Below, one piece after another: positions 36,201 to 43,827 of a stretch of 64,000 bases of DNA. A model generated the notes under the pieces. The model did not search any database and was not told the DNA's origin. It saw only the letters and a list, made by a program, of their open reading frames with translations. Origin of the DNA: Flavobacterium sp. (GTDB taxonomy: Bacteria; Bacteroidota; Bacteroidia; Flavobacteriales; Flavobacteriaceae); the NCBI GenBank assembly GCA_003497625.1, contig DNNO01000021.1, positions 227,602 through 291,601 of the forward strand, given 5' to 3'. Each line of letters starts with the position of its first letter. Position 1 is the stretch's first letter. A program made the translations under genes and the position numbers.

Positions 36201-37073
36201 ATGGGTTCTTTAGAAGAAATAAAAATTGAAAACGAATTCATTTTATTGCGTTTTCAAAATGATAGTAACGAAACAATTAAAATTGAAAGACCTGTAAGTC
36301 AAGGTCTTATACAGTTTCATTTTGGAATTAAAGGAAAGGGAAAATTTATCTTTAATCAAGGAAATTATGCTTTGGATTTGAAAGAAGAAAAGTCGCTTTT
36401 GTTTTATAATCCACAAAAAGAGTTGCCTATTCATTTGGAATTAGCTCCAAATACGTGGGTGATTTCTATCATTGTTTCTATCAAAAAGTTTCATGGATTA
36501 TTTTCTTCGGAAGCAGAAAACATTCCTTTTTTAAGTGATGAGAATAAGGATAAGAAATATTACAAAGAAAATGATATCAGTCCTTCCATGTCAATTGTAC
36601 TGAGTCAAATTTTTCATTATAATTTAAATTCTTTTATCAAAAACTTGTACTATAAAGGAAAAGGATATGAATTGTTGAGTTTGTATTTTAACCGTTCAGA
36701 AGATCCAAATGCTGAGCAATGTCCGTTTTTAATTGATGAAGAAAACGTTTTAAAAATAAGAAAAGCAAAAGATATTATTTTGAATAACATGGCAGAGCCT
36801 CCTGGACTTCAAGAATTGGCTGACCAAGTGGGTTTAAATCTTAAGAAGTTGAAAATGGGTTTCAAGCAAATTTATGGCGATACCGTTTATGGTTTTTTAT
36901 TTGATTATAAAATGGATTATGCACGTCAATTATTAGATAGTGGTTCGTATAATGTAAATGAAGTAGGTTTAAAAATTGGATACAGTACCGGAAGTCATTT
37001 TATAGCAGCTTTCAAAAAGAAATTTGGTACAACACCAAAAAAGTATTTAATGTCTATAAATTCTAGTATATAA
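36201..37073 (+). CDS. AraC-family transcriptional regulator
   Basis: The C-terminal 100 residues hold the double helix-turn-helix of the AraC family: LQELADQVGLNLKKLKMGFK (first HTH) and VNEVGLKIGYSTGSHFIAAF with KKFGTTPKKY (second). The N-terminal 180 residues form a beta-rich sensor part without recognised ligand residues; the layout recalls PchR-type regulators of iron or siderophore genes. It diverges from hemA, and two pairs of direct repeats spaced like AraC sites lie within 5 kb (39536 and 42079). Control of hem genes or of the neighbouring six-gene array is an inference. Confidence 0.9.
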   Translation: MGSLEEIKIENEFILLRFQNDSNETIKIERPVSQGLIQFHFGIKGKGKFIFNQGNYALDLKEEKSLLFYNPQKELPIHLELAPNTWVISIIVSIKKFHGLFSSEAENIPFLSDENKDKKYYKENDISPSMSIVLSQIFHYNLNSFIKNLYYKGKGYELLSLYFNRSEDPNAEQCPFLIDEENVLKIRKAKDIILNNMAEPPGLQELADQVGLNLKKLKMGFKQIYGDTVYGFLFDYKMDYARQLLDSGSYNVNEVGLKIGYSTGSHFIAAFKKKFGTTPKKYLMSINSSI

Positions 37074-37074
37074 A

Positions 37075-37097
37075 AAAAGAGCCTTCAGGCTCTTTTT
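37075..37097. terminator. Bidirectional terminator
   Basis: GAGCC-TTCA-GGCTC flanked by A and T runs separates the convergent AraC-type gene and the six-gene array. Confidence 0.85.
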
Positions 37098-37919
37098 TTA
37101 ATTATAATAGTGTGCGATAATGACTACTTCGTCATCTCCGCTTCCCATTTGCATTTTTACAGCACCAGTACCAGCGGTATTCGCTACGAATAAAATTCCT
37201 GCAAACATAGGGCAATAAGTACCTGGGCCAAGTTTTACATAATCATGACCTGTTGCATAAAACTTTTTATCATATCCTTCACCACCACCAGCACCCAAAC
37301 TACTCCCGTTTGTATAAAAATTTCCACTGTAGCCCATAGCACCTGGGTTTCCAGCAAAATCTATCGGATTTCCGTCATAGTCAGTATTTACAATAGCTCC
37401 AGCAGGACCGGTTTGTCTTAAATACACATAAAATTGTGCGGTTCTTGCATGATAATCATCAATTGGGATTCCTGATTTATATATTTCGTAAGAAATAGCG
37501 TAGTTAATTTCTACAATTGCTGGTCTAGTTAAAGTAAAAGTTGATAATCCTGCTCCAGATTGTCTTGGCCATCCAGCTTGTGAATATCCTGACCCAACTC
37601 CTGTTTGATTAACTTGATTTGAATCGGCTCCTCCAGTATCTAGTGGGTCTGCAAGATAATTAGCTGGACTAAATAATACTTCAATATTAGTTGGCGCATT
37701 GTTTAAAACTAAATCTCCATTTGCGTTGGCATAAACACGAGTGTTTTCCTTTATTCCTAAATTAAGAGGATTATTTGTTGCATTTAATCCTTCAATTCTA
37801 ATTGTAGAGTTTGCTCCAGATATATGTAATTCTTCTTGTGGATTAGTGTTGTTAACACCTACTTGAGCTAAAGCAAGTAAAGAAGTAAAAGTAAATAGGA
37901 TAGTAAATATTTTTTTCAT
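37098..37919 (-). CDS. Secreted protein of the six-gene array, type A (proximal triplet)
   Basis: A signal peptide ending LLALAQ precedes an N-terminal module of about 60 residues shared by all six genes: VGVNNTNPQEELHI, STIRIEGLN and a GDLVL end. Such NPQ-type modules occur in many Bacteroidota surface and tail-fibre-like proteins. The rest is a beta-rich domain with IDDYHARTAQFYVY (about 153-166), LGPGTY and the terminal VVIIAHYYN. No T9SS sorting domain is present. Its closest relative is the gene at 39585. It is the last gene of a three-gene operon (10-base gap). Function unknown; an extracellular structural or adhesive role is a guess. Confidence 0.75.
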   Translation of the reverse strand: MKKIFTILFTFTSLLALAQVGVNNTNPQEELHISGANSTIRIEGLNATNNPLNLGIKENTRVYANANGDLVLNNAPTNIEVLFSPANYLADPLDTGGADSNQVNQTGVGSGYSQAGWPRQSGAGLSTFTLTRPAIVEINYAISYEIYKSGIPIDDYHARTAQFYVYLRQTGPAGAIVNTDYDGNPIDFAGNPGAMGYSGNFYTNGSSLGAGGGEGYDKKFYATGHDYVKLGPGTYCPMFAGILFVANTAGTGAVKMQMGSGDDEVVIIAHYYN

Positions 37920-37929
37920 GATTAATTCT

Positions 37930-38700
37930 TTAATTGTAAATGCGAATTTTTAAATAATCTGAAGAACCTCCAAAACCTACATAGGTATCTCTATTGTTTC
38001 CATCGGCAGTTTCTCCAAAGAACACTAATGAATGATTACCAGGTGGTATGTTTCCATATCCTACACCATGAATAAATGCGTATCCTACCGAGCCTTGACC
38101 ATATGAAGTGTAAGCCTCACCATGTAAACCATAACGTTTGGATAATTCTGTTGGGTCTAAACCATCACTATTTAAATCGATATAAAAGTAACAACGTACC
38201 GTTCTTGCCGAAATATCATTAAATGTTGATGCCGCCGCCGCCGGTAGAAATTGATCAGATAGGTCAATTGTCATGGCGTAGCGAACTTCAATTAAAGCTT
38301 CTTGCGGACTCGAAAAAGGTACAGAAACAATTTGATTAGTTGCACTAGTGATGGTAGCATCATTAGCAACAACTGTCCCGTCACCAAATGGTCCGTTAGG
38401 AACAAAGTTTGGTATACTAATTAAAAAGTTTAAAGGTTCATTTGTACCAACACCACCGCCAGTTGTAAATCCCGGAGGATTTAGAGTTAAATCACCATTG
38501 CCTGTAACATATACTGGGGCTAATTTTGGAGACACATTCAATAGAGGCTCGTTTGTTGAGTTTAGACTTTCAATACGAATGGTAGAATTTGTTCCTGCTA
38601 TGTGTAATTCTTGTTGTGGATTATCTGTTCCGATTCCTACCTGAGAAAAAGAGGAATTGTAAAACAAGATAGCGACCACATATAATATTATTTTTTTCAT
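37930..38700 (-). CDS. Secreted protein of the six-gene array, type B (proximal triplet)
   Basis: A signal peptide ending NSSFSQ is followed by the shared module VGIGTDNPQQELHIAG, STIRIESLN and GDLTLNPP. The C-terminal domain has LNFLISIPNFVPN, NDISARTVRCYFYID, an IPPGNHSLVFFG motif and the end DYLKIRIYN. DLNSDGLDP looks like a calcium-loop-type acidic stretch; the type B partner at 40421 has DINNDGLSP at the same place. It is the middle gene of its triplet, 15 bases from the type C gene and 10 from type A. No family is recognised for the C-terminal domain. Confidence 0.75.
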   Translation of the reverse strand: MKKIILYVVAILFYNSSFSQVGIGTDNPQQELHIAGTNSTIRIESLNSTNEPLLNVSPKLAPVYVTGNGDLTLNPPGFTTGGGVGTNEPLNFLISIPNFVPNGPFGDGTVVANDATITSATNQIVSVPFSSPQEALIEVRYAMTIDLSDQFLPAAAASTFNDISARTVRCYFYIDLNSDGLDPTELSKRYGLHGEAYTSYGQGSVGYAFIHGVGYGNIPPGNHSLVFFGETADGNNRDTYVGFGGSSDYLKIRIYN

Positions 38701-38715
38701 AGTTATGAAGGGGGT

Positions 38716-39471
38716 TTAGTATAAGCGAATGAAAATAGAATCTGGCCCTCCGGCAAATCTTACAAAAGTAGGTCTATTGGCAGACCCTGAACAAACAGTT
38801 CCATAAAAACGAAGTGTGTGTGTGCCAGGTGTTAAGTTCATGTATGTGGTTCCACTGTTGTAAATATAACCAGTTGCAGCATCTGGAAGAGCGGCTGGAT
38901 TTGTTCCCGCATCGTTTCTATTAAAATAGCATCTTGAACTTGGAGCGTATCTTCTAGTGGTAGGCGCTAAAACAGGAGTGTCAAGAGTAAAGAAATTAGT
39001 AATATTTCTTGCGTATGGGTCTTTTATAATAGTTAGTAAGTTGTCTTGAAATACTTCAATACTCAAAGAATATTTTATTTCAAGAGTTGTATTACGGGCA
39101 ACTGTAAAAGTATAAGAGGTCATCTCAACTGTTTCATAACCATCATTTGGCAATTGAATAGCAGTTATAGCGACTGTTCCGTTTATTGCGGCAGTAGTAT
39201 AGGCATCAGAGCCATCGCTGTTTTGAAAAGCAGAAACCTTTAGCGTTAAATCTCCATTATGATCTACATAAACTGGATAAGTTTGGTCAACACCTCCGCC
39301 ATTAAAAGTGTTATTGGTTGAATTTAAACCGTCAACACGAATAGTGCCGGTTTGGGATCCTAAATGGAGAGCTTGTTGTGGGTTATCTTTGTTGATTCCT
39401 ACACCACTAACTTGTGCAATTGACTTTACTCCAATAAAAAAAAATATCAGAAGAATAATTTTTGATTTCAT
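38716..39471 (-). CDS. Secreted protein of the six-gene array, type C (proximal triplet)
   Basis: This is the first gene of the proximal triplet. After a signal peptide ending SIAQ the shared module reads GVGINKDNPQQALHLG, TGTIRVDGLN and NGDLTLK. The C-terminal domain has IKDPYARNITNFFTL, LTPGTHTLRFYG and the end SIFIRLY, matching the same positions in types A and B, so all three types appear to share one fold. It is most similar to the gene at 41240. A pair of perfect 13-base direct repeats lies 65-97 bases upstream of the start. Confidence 0.75.
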   Translation of the reverse strand: MKSKIILLIFFFIGVKSIAQVSGVGINKDNPQQALHLGSQTGTIRVDGLNSTNNTFNGGGVDQTYPVYVDHNGDLTLKVSAFQNSDGSDAYTTAAINGTVAITAIQLPNDGYETVEMTSYTFTVARNTTLEIKYSLSIEVFQDNLLTIIKDPYARNITNFFTLDTPVLAPTTRRYAPSSRCYFNRNDAGTNPAALPDAATGYIYNSGTTYMNLTPGTHTLRFYGTVCSGSANRPTFVRFAGGPDSIFIRLY

Positions 39472-39535
39472 AGGGGTTACCTTTTCCTCAAAAATCTAAT
39501 TATTTTTCTGATATTCAATAAAATATGTTAATAAA

Positions 39536-39568
39536 TCGACAAAATACATTGTTTGTCGACAAAATACA
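39536..39568. promoter_or_regulatory. Paired direct repeats upstream of the proximal triplet
   Basis: TCGACAAAATACA occurs at 39536-39548 and again at 39556-39568, 20 bases apart start to start. The spacing of two helical turns in direct orientation is that of AraC-family operators. Both fit CGAYAAAWYRCA, a consensus shared with the pair at 42079. Confidence 0.55.
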
Positions 39569-39584
39569 ATTTTTTTATACTTTT

Positions 39585-40409
39585 TTAGTTAAAATAATAA
39601 GCAACTATTTGAACCTCATCCATTCCAACACCCAAATATAATTTTACAGCTCCAGTTCCTCCCGTGTCTCCAACAGCTAATTGGGCAGCAAACATTGGGG
39701 TATAAGTTCCTGGTCCTAAAACCACATAATCAGAGGCCGTGTTTCTGAAGTTTCTCCATTCTCCTTGATTTCCAGCTATGTTGTTATAAAACTGTCCATT
39801 GATAGCTAATAAACCACCAAGCTCCATGCAATTACTAGTAATACACCAAGGCCCTCCATTAATTGGATTACCATAATAATCGTTGATAACTGCAGGTCCT
39901 AAATAATTATTTTGTCTAAAGTACATAGCTGTTTGAACAATTCTAGCTCTAAAGTCGTCAATTCTTGAAGTTGGCGTAACATTTTTACCTACATTCCAAG
40001 TTACAGAATAATTTACTTCCACGATAGCAGGTCTTGTTAGGGTAAAAGATATTGCAGTTCCTCCAATAGGAATTCCACCTTGACTAAATCCAGCACCACT
40101 ACCTACTTGATTAATCAACGAAGTAGGGTCTTGTACATCAACTAAATAGTTTGCGGAGTCAAAAAGTATTTCTACATTATCAGTTAATGTCCCTAATACT
40201 AAATCCCCATCTGCATCAACATAAACAGGTGTTGATGATGCGGTTCCTAAATTATTTACATTGTTGGGTGTGTTTAATCCGTCAATTCTAATGGTTGAAT
40301 TAGCACCACCAACATGAAGTTGTTCTTGAGGATTTGTTGTATTTACTCCTACTTGTCCAAAAATCGAAGAACAAAATGTGAAAATAATTAAAGTGTAATA
40401 TTTTTTCAT
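39585..40409 (-). CDS. Secreted protein of the six-gene array, type A (distal triplet)
   Basis: This is the counterpart of the gene at 37098: signal peptide, VGVNTTNPQEQLHVGG, STIRIDGLN and GDLVLG, then VEILFDSANYLVD, FTLTRPAIVEVNYS, IDDFRARIVQTAMYF, VVLGPGTYTPMFAAQ and the end VQIVAYYFN. The blocks match type A along the whole length, which shows that the triplet as a unit was duplicated. It is the last gene of the distal operon, 11 bases after type B. No T9SS sorting domain is present. Confidence 0.75.
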   Translation of the reverse strand: MKKYYTLIIFTFCSSIFGQVGVNTTNPQEQLHVGGANSTIRIDGLNTPNNVNNLGTASSTPVYVDADGDLVLGTLTDNVEILFDSANYLVDVQDPTSLINQVGSGAGFSQGGIPIGGTAISFTLTRPAIVEVNYSVTWNVGKNVTPTSRIDDFRARIVQTAMYFRQNNYLGPAVINDYYGNPINGGPWCITSNCMELGGLLAINGQFYNNIAGNQGEWRNFRNTASDYVVLGPGTYTPMFAAQLAVGDTGGTGAVKLYLGVGMDEVQIVAYYFN

Positions 40410-40420
40410 AACAGTAGGTT

Positions 40421-41203
40421 TTAGTTATAAACACGTAATTTTAGATAATCGGTAGCACCGCCAAACCCAACACTTGTAAATGTGTTAGCAGGGTCTTGCA
40501 CAACTCCAAAAAAATGAATGGAATGTGTTCCAGGAGGTAGTGTAGCATATCCCTGACTGTTCATGTAAGGGTAGCCCAATGAACCGCCTGCAACAGAACA
40601 ATAGAATTGTCCTTTGTTTCCGTATTCCAATGCTTTTTCTGCTGGGCTAAGACCGTCGTTATTGATGTCAAAACAAAAAAATGTTTCTATCGTTCTAGTT
40701 TTACTGTCGTTTATGTAAGCCAAGCTTGGTGTTAACATGTTTGAACCAGAAATAACCAATGTTACTCCGTGTTTGACTTCAACAGTACAGGCCTGAGGAA
40801 CTGTAAATGTTACACTATAAATGAATCCTTCAACGGCTTCTTGAGTTAAATCGCTATTGATTATTCTTCCCAAGCTATTATAGGGTGCAGGGAGTCCATC
40901 TACATTATCAGGAATAAAATCAGGCACATCAATTAAGAAATTAAGTGGTAAATTTCCGTTTCCACTGCCTCCTGCAACAAAGTTTGGTGGAGTAAGGGTG
41001 AAATTTCCATTAGAATCTACAAAAACTTTTGCATTCTTAATGCCGTCATTTAATGGGTTGTTAGCGCTGCTTAATCCTTCAATTCTTATTGTTGAGGTGT
41101 TTCCAGCAACATGCAATTCCTCTTGAGGATTTGTAGTTCCTATCCCAACTTGGCTAAAACCTATTGAGGAGTAAAATAATAAATATAGGTAGTGGTTTTT
41201 CAT
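40421..41203 (-). CDS. Secreted protein of the six-gene array, type B (distal triplet)
   Basis: This is the counterpart of the gene at 37930: signal peptide ending GFSQ, VGIGTTNPQEELHVAG, STIRIEGLS, FTLTPPNF, then LNFLIDVPDFIPD, NDSKTRTIETFFCFD, DINNDGLSPAEK, LPPGTHSIHFFG and the end TDYLKLRVYN. It is the middle gene of the distal triplet, 36 bases after type C and 11 before type A. Function unknown. Confidence 0.75.
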   Translation of the reverse strand: MKNHYLYLLFYSSIGFSQVGIGTTNPQEELHVAGNTSTIRIEGLSSANNPLNDGIKNAKVFVDSNGNFTLTPPNFVAGGSGNGNLPLNFLIDVPDFIPDNVDGLPAPYNSLGRIINSDLTQEAVEGFIYSVTFTVPQACTVEVKHGVTLVISGSNMLTPSLAYINDSKTRTIETFFCFDINNDGLSPAEKALEYGNKGQFYCSVAGGSLGYPYMNSQGYATLPPGTHSIHFFGVVQDPANTFTSVGFGGATDYLKLRVYN

Positions 41204-41239
41204 TTTTTCAGAAGGTTTAGAGTTTGTAAAATAGGGTTT

Positions 41240-41968
41240 TTAATGCAATCTAAAAAGCAATGAATCATTTCCTCTGGCAAATTTTACACAAGTTGCAAGA
41301 CCTGTGTTAGCTGTATTTCCTGTAATTCCAGAAGATACTTCTCCATAAAAACGAATCACATAAGAACCTGCAGCAGGAAGCGAAATATAAGACGTGCTAG
41401 TATTAAACAGTTTTCCAGTTTCGCTATCTAAAGATCCGCCAGTATAACATTTTCCTGCATGGCCATATTTTCTTCCAACACCATTTACCTGAAAATAAGT
41501 ATTAACACGTCTTGCTCTTCTGTCGATAATAGCAGTTTCAACAGGATTTAAAAAGACATCCATACTTACATTGTATTTTACTTCAAGAATTGATGCTCTG
41601 TTAACAGCAATTGTAAAATTGAATAGCTCACCTGTGATGGTTCCATCATTATCACCTGCAGGAAGTGTAACTACTGAGCCAGGTAAAACAGCATGGTCTA
41701 AGGCGTCAGAACCATTACTGTTGTATAAAGGTTTAAATTCTAAAGTTAAGTTTCCATCTCCATCAACATAAAGAGGGTAGGTGGCAGTCCCTCCACCATT
41801 ATAAGTTGAATTGGCCGAATTTAAACCATCAACTCTAATTGTTCCAGTCGAAGATCCTAAATGAAGGGCTTGTTGCGGATTGTCCTCATTTATCCCTACA
41901 CCTTGCACTTGAGAAAATGCTGTAGTTGAAACAAACCAAATAATTAATTTTATGTAATGTTTCTTCAT
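41240..41968 (-). CDS. Secreted protein of the six-gene array, type C (distal triplet)
   Basis: This is the counterpart of the gene at 38716: signal peptide ending TAFSQ, GVGINEDNPQQALHLG, TGTIRVDGLN and GNLTLE, then FTIAVNRASILEVKYN, IIDRRARRVNTYFQV, a SYVIRFYGE strand and the end DSLLFRLH. It is the first gene of the distal triplet and lies 219 bases from the divergent hemH start. A pair of direct repeats like those before the other triplet lies 111-146 bases upstream. Confidence 0.75.
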   Translation of the reverse strand: MKKHYIKLIIWFVSTTAFSQVQGVGINEDNPQQALHLGSSTGTIRVDGLNSANSTYNGGGTATYPLYVDGDGNLTLEFKPLYNSNGSDALDHAVLPGSVVTLPAGDNDGTITGELFNFTIAVNRASILEVKYNVSMDVFLNPVETAIIDRRARRVNTYFQVNGVGRKYGHAGKCYTGGSLDSETGKLFNTSTSYISLPAAGSYVIRFYGEVSSGITGNTANTGLATCVKFARGNDSLLFRLH

Positions 41969-42078
41969 GAGTTTGTGTTTTTAAATTATTAATAATTCAA
42001 TAATTACATCACTAAATTAAACATTATTTAAAATATAAAAAATATTATTGTTAATAATATTGTAATTTTAACATAATT

Positions 42079-42114
42079 TCGATAAAACGCATAATTTTTC
42101 CGACAAATCGCATA
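42079..42114. promoter_or_regulatory. Paired direct repeats upstream of the distal triplet and hemH
   Basis: TCGATAAAACGCATA at 42079-42093 and CCGACAAATCGCATA at 42100-42114 agree at 12 of 15 bases and are 21 bases apart. With the pair at 39536 they give the consensus CGAYAAAWYRCA. They could serve the triplet, hemH or both. Confidence 0.5.
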
Positions 42115-42122
42115 GCTTGTCT

Positions 42123-42136
42123 TAAGATTAATCTTA
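42123..42136. promoter_or_regulatory. Perfect 14-base palindrome upstream of hemH
   Basis: TAAGATTAATCTTA is its own reverse complement and lies 29 bases before the hemH -7 box, where an operator or -33 region would be. The binding protein is unknown. Confidence 0.35.
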
Positions 42137-42164
42137 CGCAGTTATTTTTTTGATAATTAAATAG

Positions 42165-42172
42165 TATTTTTG
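42165..42172 (+). promoter_or_regulatory. -7 box before hemH
   Basis: TATTTTTG matches TAnnTTTG, 15 bases before the hemH ATG, implying a very short leader. No -33 at normal distance. Confidence 0.4.
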
Positions 42173-42187
42173 AAAAAAAAAGAAAAG

Positions 42188-43219
42188 ATGAAAAAAGGTG
42201 TATTATTAGTTAACTTAGGTTCGCCAGAAAGTCCAACAGCAAAAGACGTTAAGCCTTATTTAGACGAATTTTTAATGGATAAATATGTAATTGACGTTCC
42301 TTTTTTACTACGAGCATTGCTTGTTCGAGGAATTATTTTACAAACAAGACCAAAGAAATCAGCTGAAGCCTATGCAAGAATTTGGACTAGCGAAGGTTCT
42401 CCTTTAATTGTGATTTCAAAAAAAATGCATCAAAAAGTGCAACAATTAGTTGATGTTCCAGTTGCTTTAGCCATGCGTTATGGAACTATGACTATTCAAA
42501 AAGGATTGCAAGAATTAAAAGATCAAGGGGTAACCGAGGTTATGCTTTTGCCTTTGTATCCGCAACATGCTATGGCTTCAACTACTACTATTCTGGTTTT
42601 GGCAGAAGAATTACGTCAGAAGCATTTTCCAGAAATGACATTTACTAATGTTCCAGCATTTTATAACAAACCCGATTTTATTCAGGCTTTGTCAAATTCT
42701 ATTAAAAAACACTTGGAAGGATTTGAATATGATCATTTATTATTTTCGTATCACGGAATTCCAAAGCGTCATATTCGTAAAACCGATGTAACTAAATCGC
42801 ATTGTAAAATTGATAGTTCTTGTTGCAACACACCTTCGCCAGCACACGAATTTTGTTACCGTCACCAATGTTATGAAACTACAAAACAAGTCGTAAAATT
42901 ATTAGGAATTCCAGAGGGAAAATACAGTCAAACCTTTCAATCGCGCCTGGCGGGTGATAAATGGTTAACGCCTTACACAGATGTTGAAATCAACAAAATG
43001 CCAGAGCAAGGAATTAAAAAATTAGCGGTTGTAACACCGGCTTTTGTTGCCGATTGCTTAGAAACTTTAGAAGAAATTGCAATGGAAGCCAACGAACAAT
43101 TTTTACATCATGGTGGCGAGGAATTTATGGCAATTCCATGTTTAAATGATGAAGATGAATGGTGTGGTGTGGTGGCAAATTGGATTAAAGAATTTAAAGA
43201 AGAGCCAAGTAAAAAGTAA
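42188..43219 (+). CDS. hemH: Ferrochelatase
   Basis: HemH inserts ferrous iron into protoporphyrin (or coproporphyrin). I start at ATG 42188 (MKKGVLLVNLGSPESP, 343 aa), because the in-frame TTG upstream lies in the -7 box. The active-site His is in FSYHGIPKRHI (about 193), and the second conserved stretch is VVTPAFVADCLETLEE (about 279-294). Four Cys in the CKIDSSCC to CYRHQC region may reflect an Fe-S-like or structural site seen in some bacterial ferrochelatases. It starts an operon with hemJ. Confidence 0.95.
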   Translation: MKKGVLLVNLGSPESPTAKDVKPYLDEFLMDKYVIDVPFLLRALLVRGIILQTRPKKSAEAYARIWTSEGSPLIVISKKMHQKVQQLVDVPVALAMRYGTMTIQKGLQELKDQGVTEVMLLPLYPQHAMASTTTILVLAEELRQKHFPEMTFTNVPAFYNKPDFIQALSNSIKKHLEGFEYDHLLFSYHGIPKRHIRKTDVTKSHCKIDSSCCNTPSPAHEFCYRHQCYETTKQVVKLLGIPEGKYSQTFQSRLAGDKWLTPYTDVEINKMPEQGIKKLAVVTPAFVADCLETLEEIAMEANEQFLHHGGEEFMAIPCLNDEDEWCGVVANWIKEFKEEPSKK

Positions 43220-43256
43220 AATGAATCAAGTAAAACAAGTCAACTTGAAATAGAAA

Positions 43257-43811
43257 ATGGAACTTTACAACTACATAAAATCACTGCATTTAATCTTTGT
43301 AATCACTTGGTTTGCTGGGTTGTTTTACATTGTTCGTTTATTTGTGTATCATGCCGAAGCCAAACAAAAACCACAACCTGAGCAGGATATTTTAATCAAA
43401 CAGTATCAATTAATGCAATACCGTTTGTGGTACATTATTACTTGGCCAAGTGCGGTTTTGGCAAGTATTTTTGCTTTTTGGATGTTGTTTTTTACTGAAG
43501 TTGGAAAAGTTTGGTTAACCCAACCTTGGATGCATGTAAAATTAGCGTTTGTGTTTTTATTGTATTTGTATCATTTAAAATGCCATCAAATTTTTAAGCA
43601 ATTACAAAACAATGAAGTGAAACATTCCTCAGGGTTTTTTAGACTTTGGAATGAAGGCGCTACTATTATTCTTTTCGCAGTAGTTTTTTTAGTAATTTTA
43701 AAGAATGCAATCAACTGGATTTTTGGAGTTGTTGGAATTATTGCCTTTTCGATACTTTTAATGCTAGGATACAAATTGTACAAAAAAATCAGAGAAAATA
43801 ATAAAAGCTAA
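43257..43811 (+). CDS. hemJ: HemJ-like protoporphyrinogen IX oxidase (CopD family)
   Basis: This membrane protein belongs to the UPF0093/HemJ family, which oxidises protoporphyrinogen IX and binds haem. The conserved His is in SLHLIFVITWFAGLFY near the N-terminus, with the Arg-containing FYIVRLFVYH and a WMHVKLAF carrying the conserved Lys in the third membrane segment. At 184 aa it is a bit longer than cyanobacterial HemJ and has about five membrane segments. Position directly after hemH supports this role over a copper-related one. It fills the step between HemF and HemH. Confidence 0.85.
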   Translation: MELYNYIKSLHLIFVITWFAGLFYIVRLFVYHAEAKQKPQPEQDILIKQYQLMQYRLWYIITWPSAVLASIFAFWMLFFTEVGKVWLTQPWMHVKLAFVFLLYLYHLKCHQIFKQLQNNEVKHSSGFFRLWNEGATIILFAVVFLVILKNAINWIFGVVGIIAFSILLMLGYKLYKKIRENNKS

Positions 43812-43827
43812 TTCTTTAGCGCAACTA

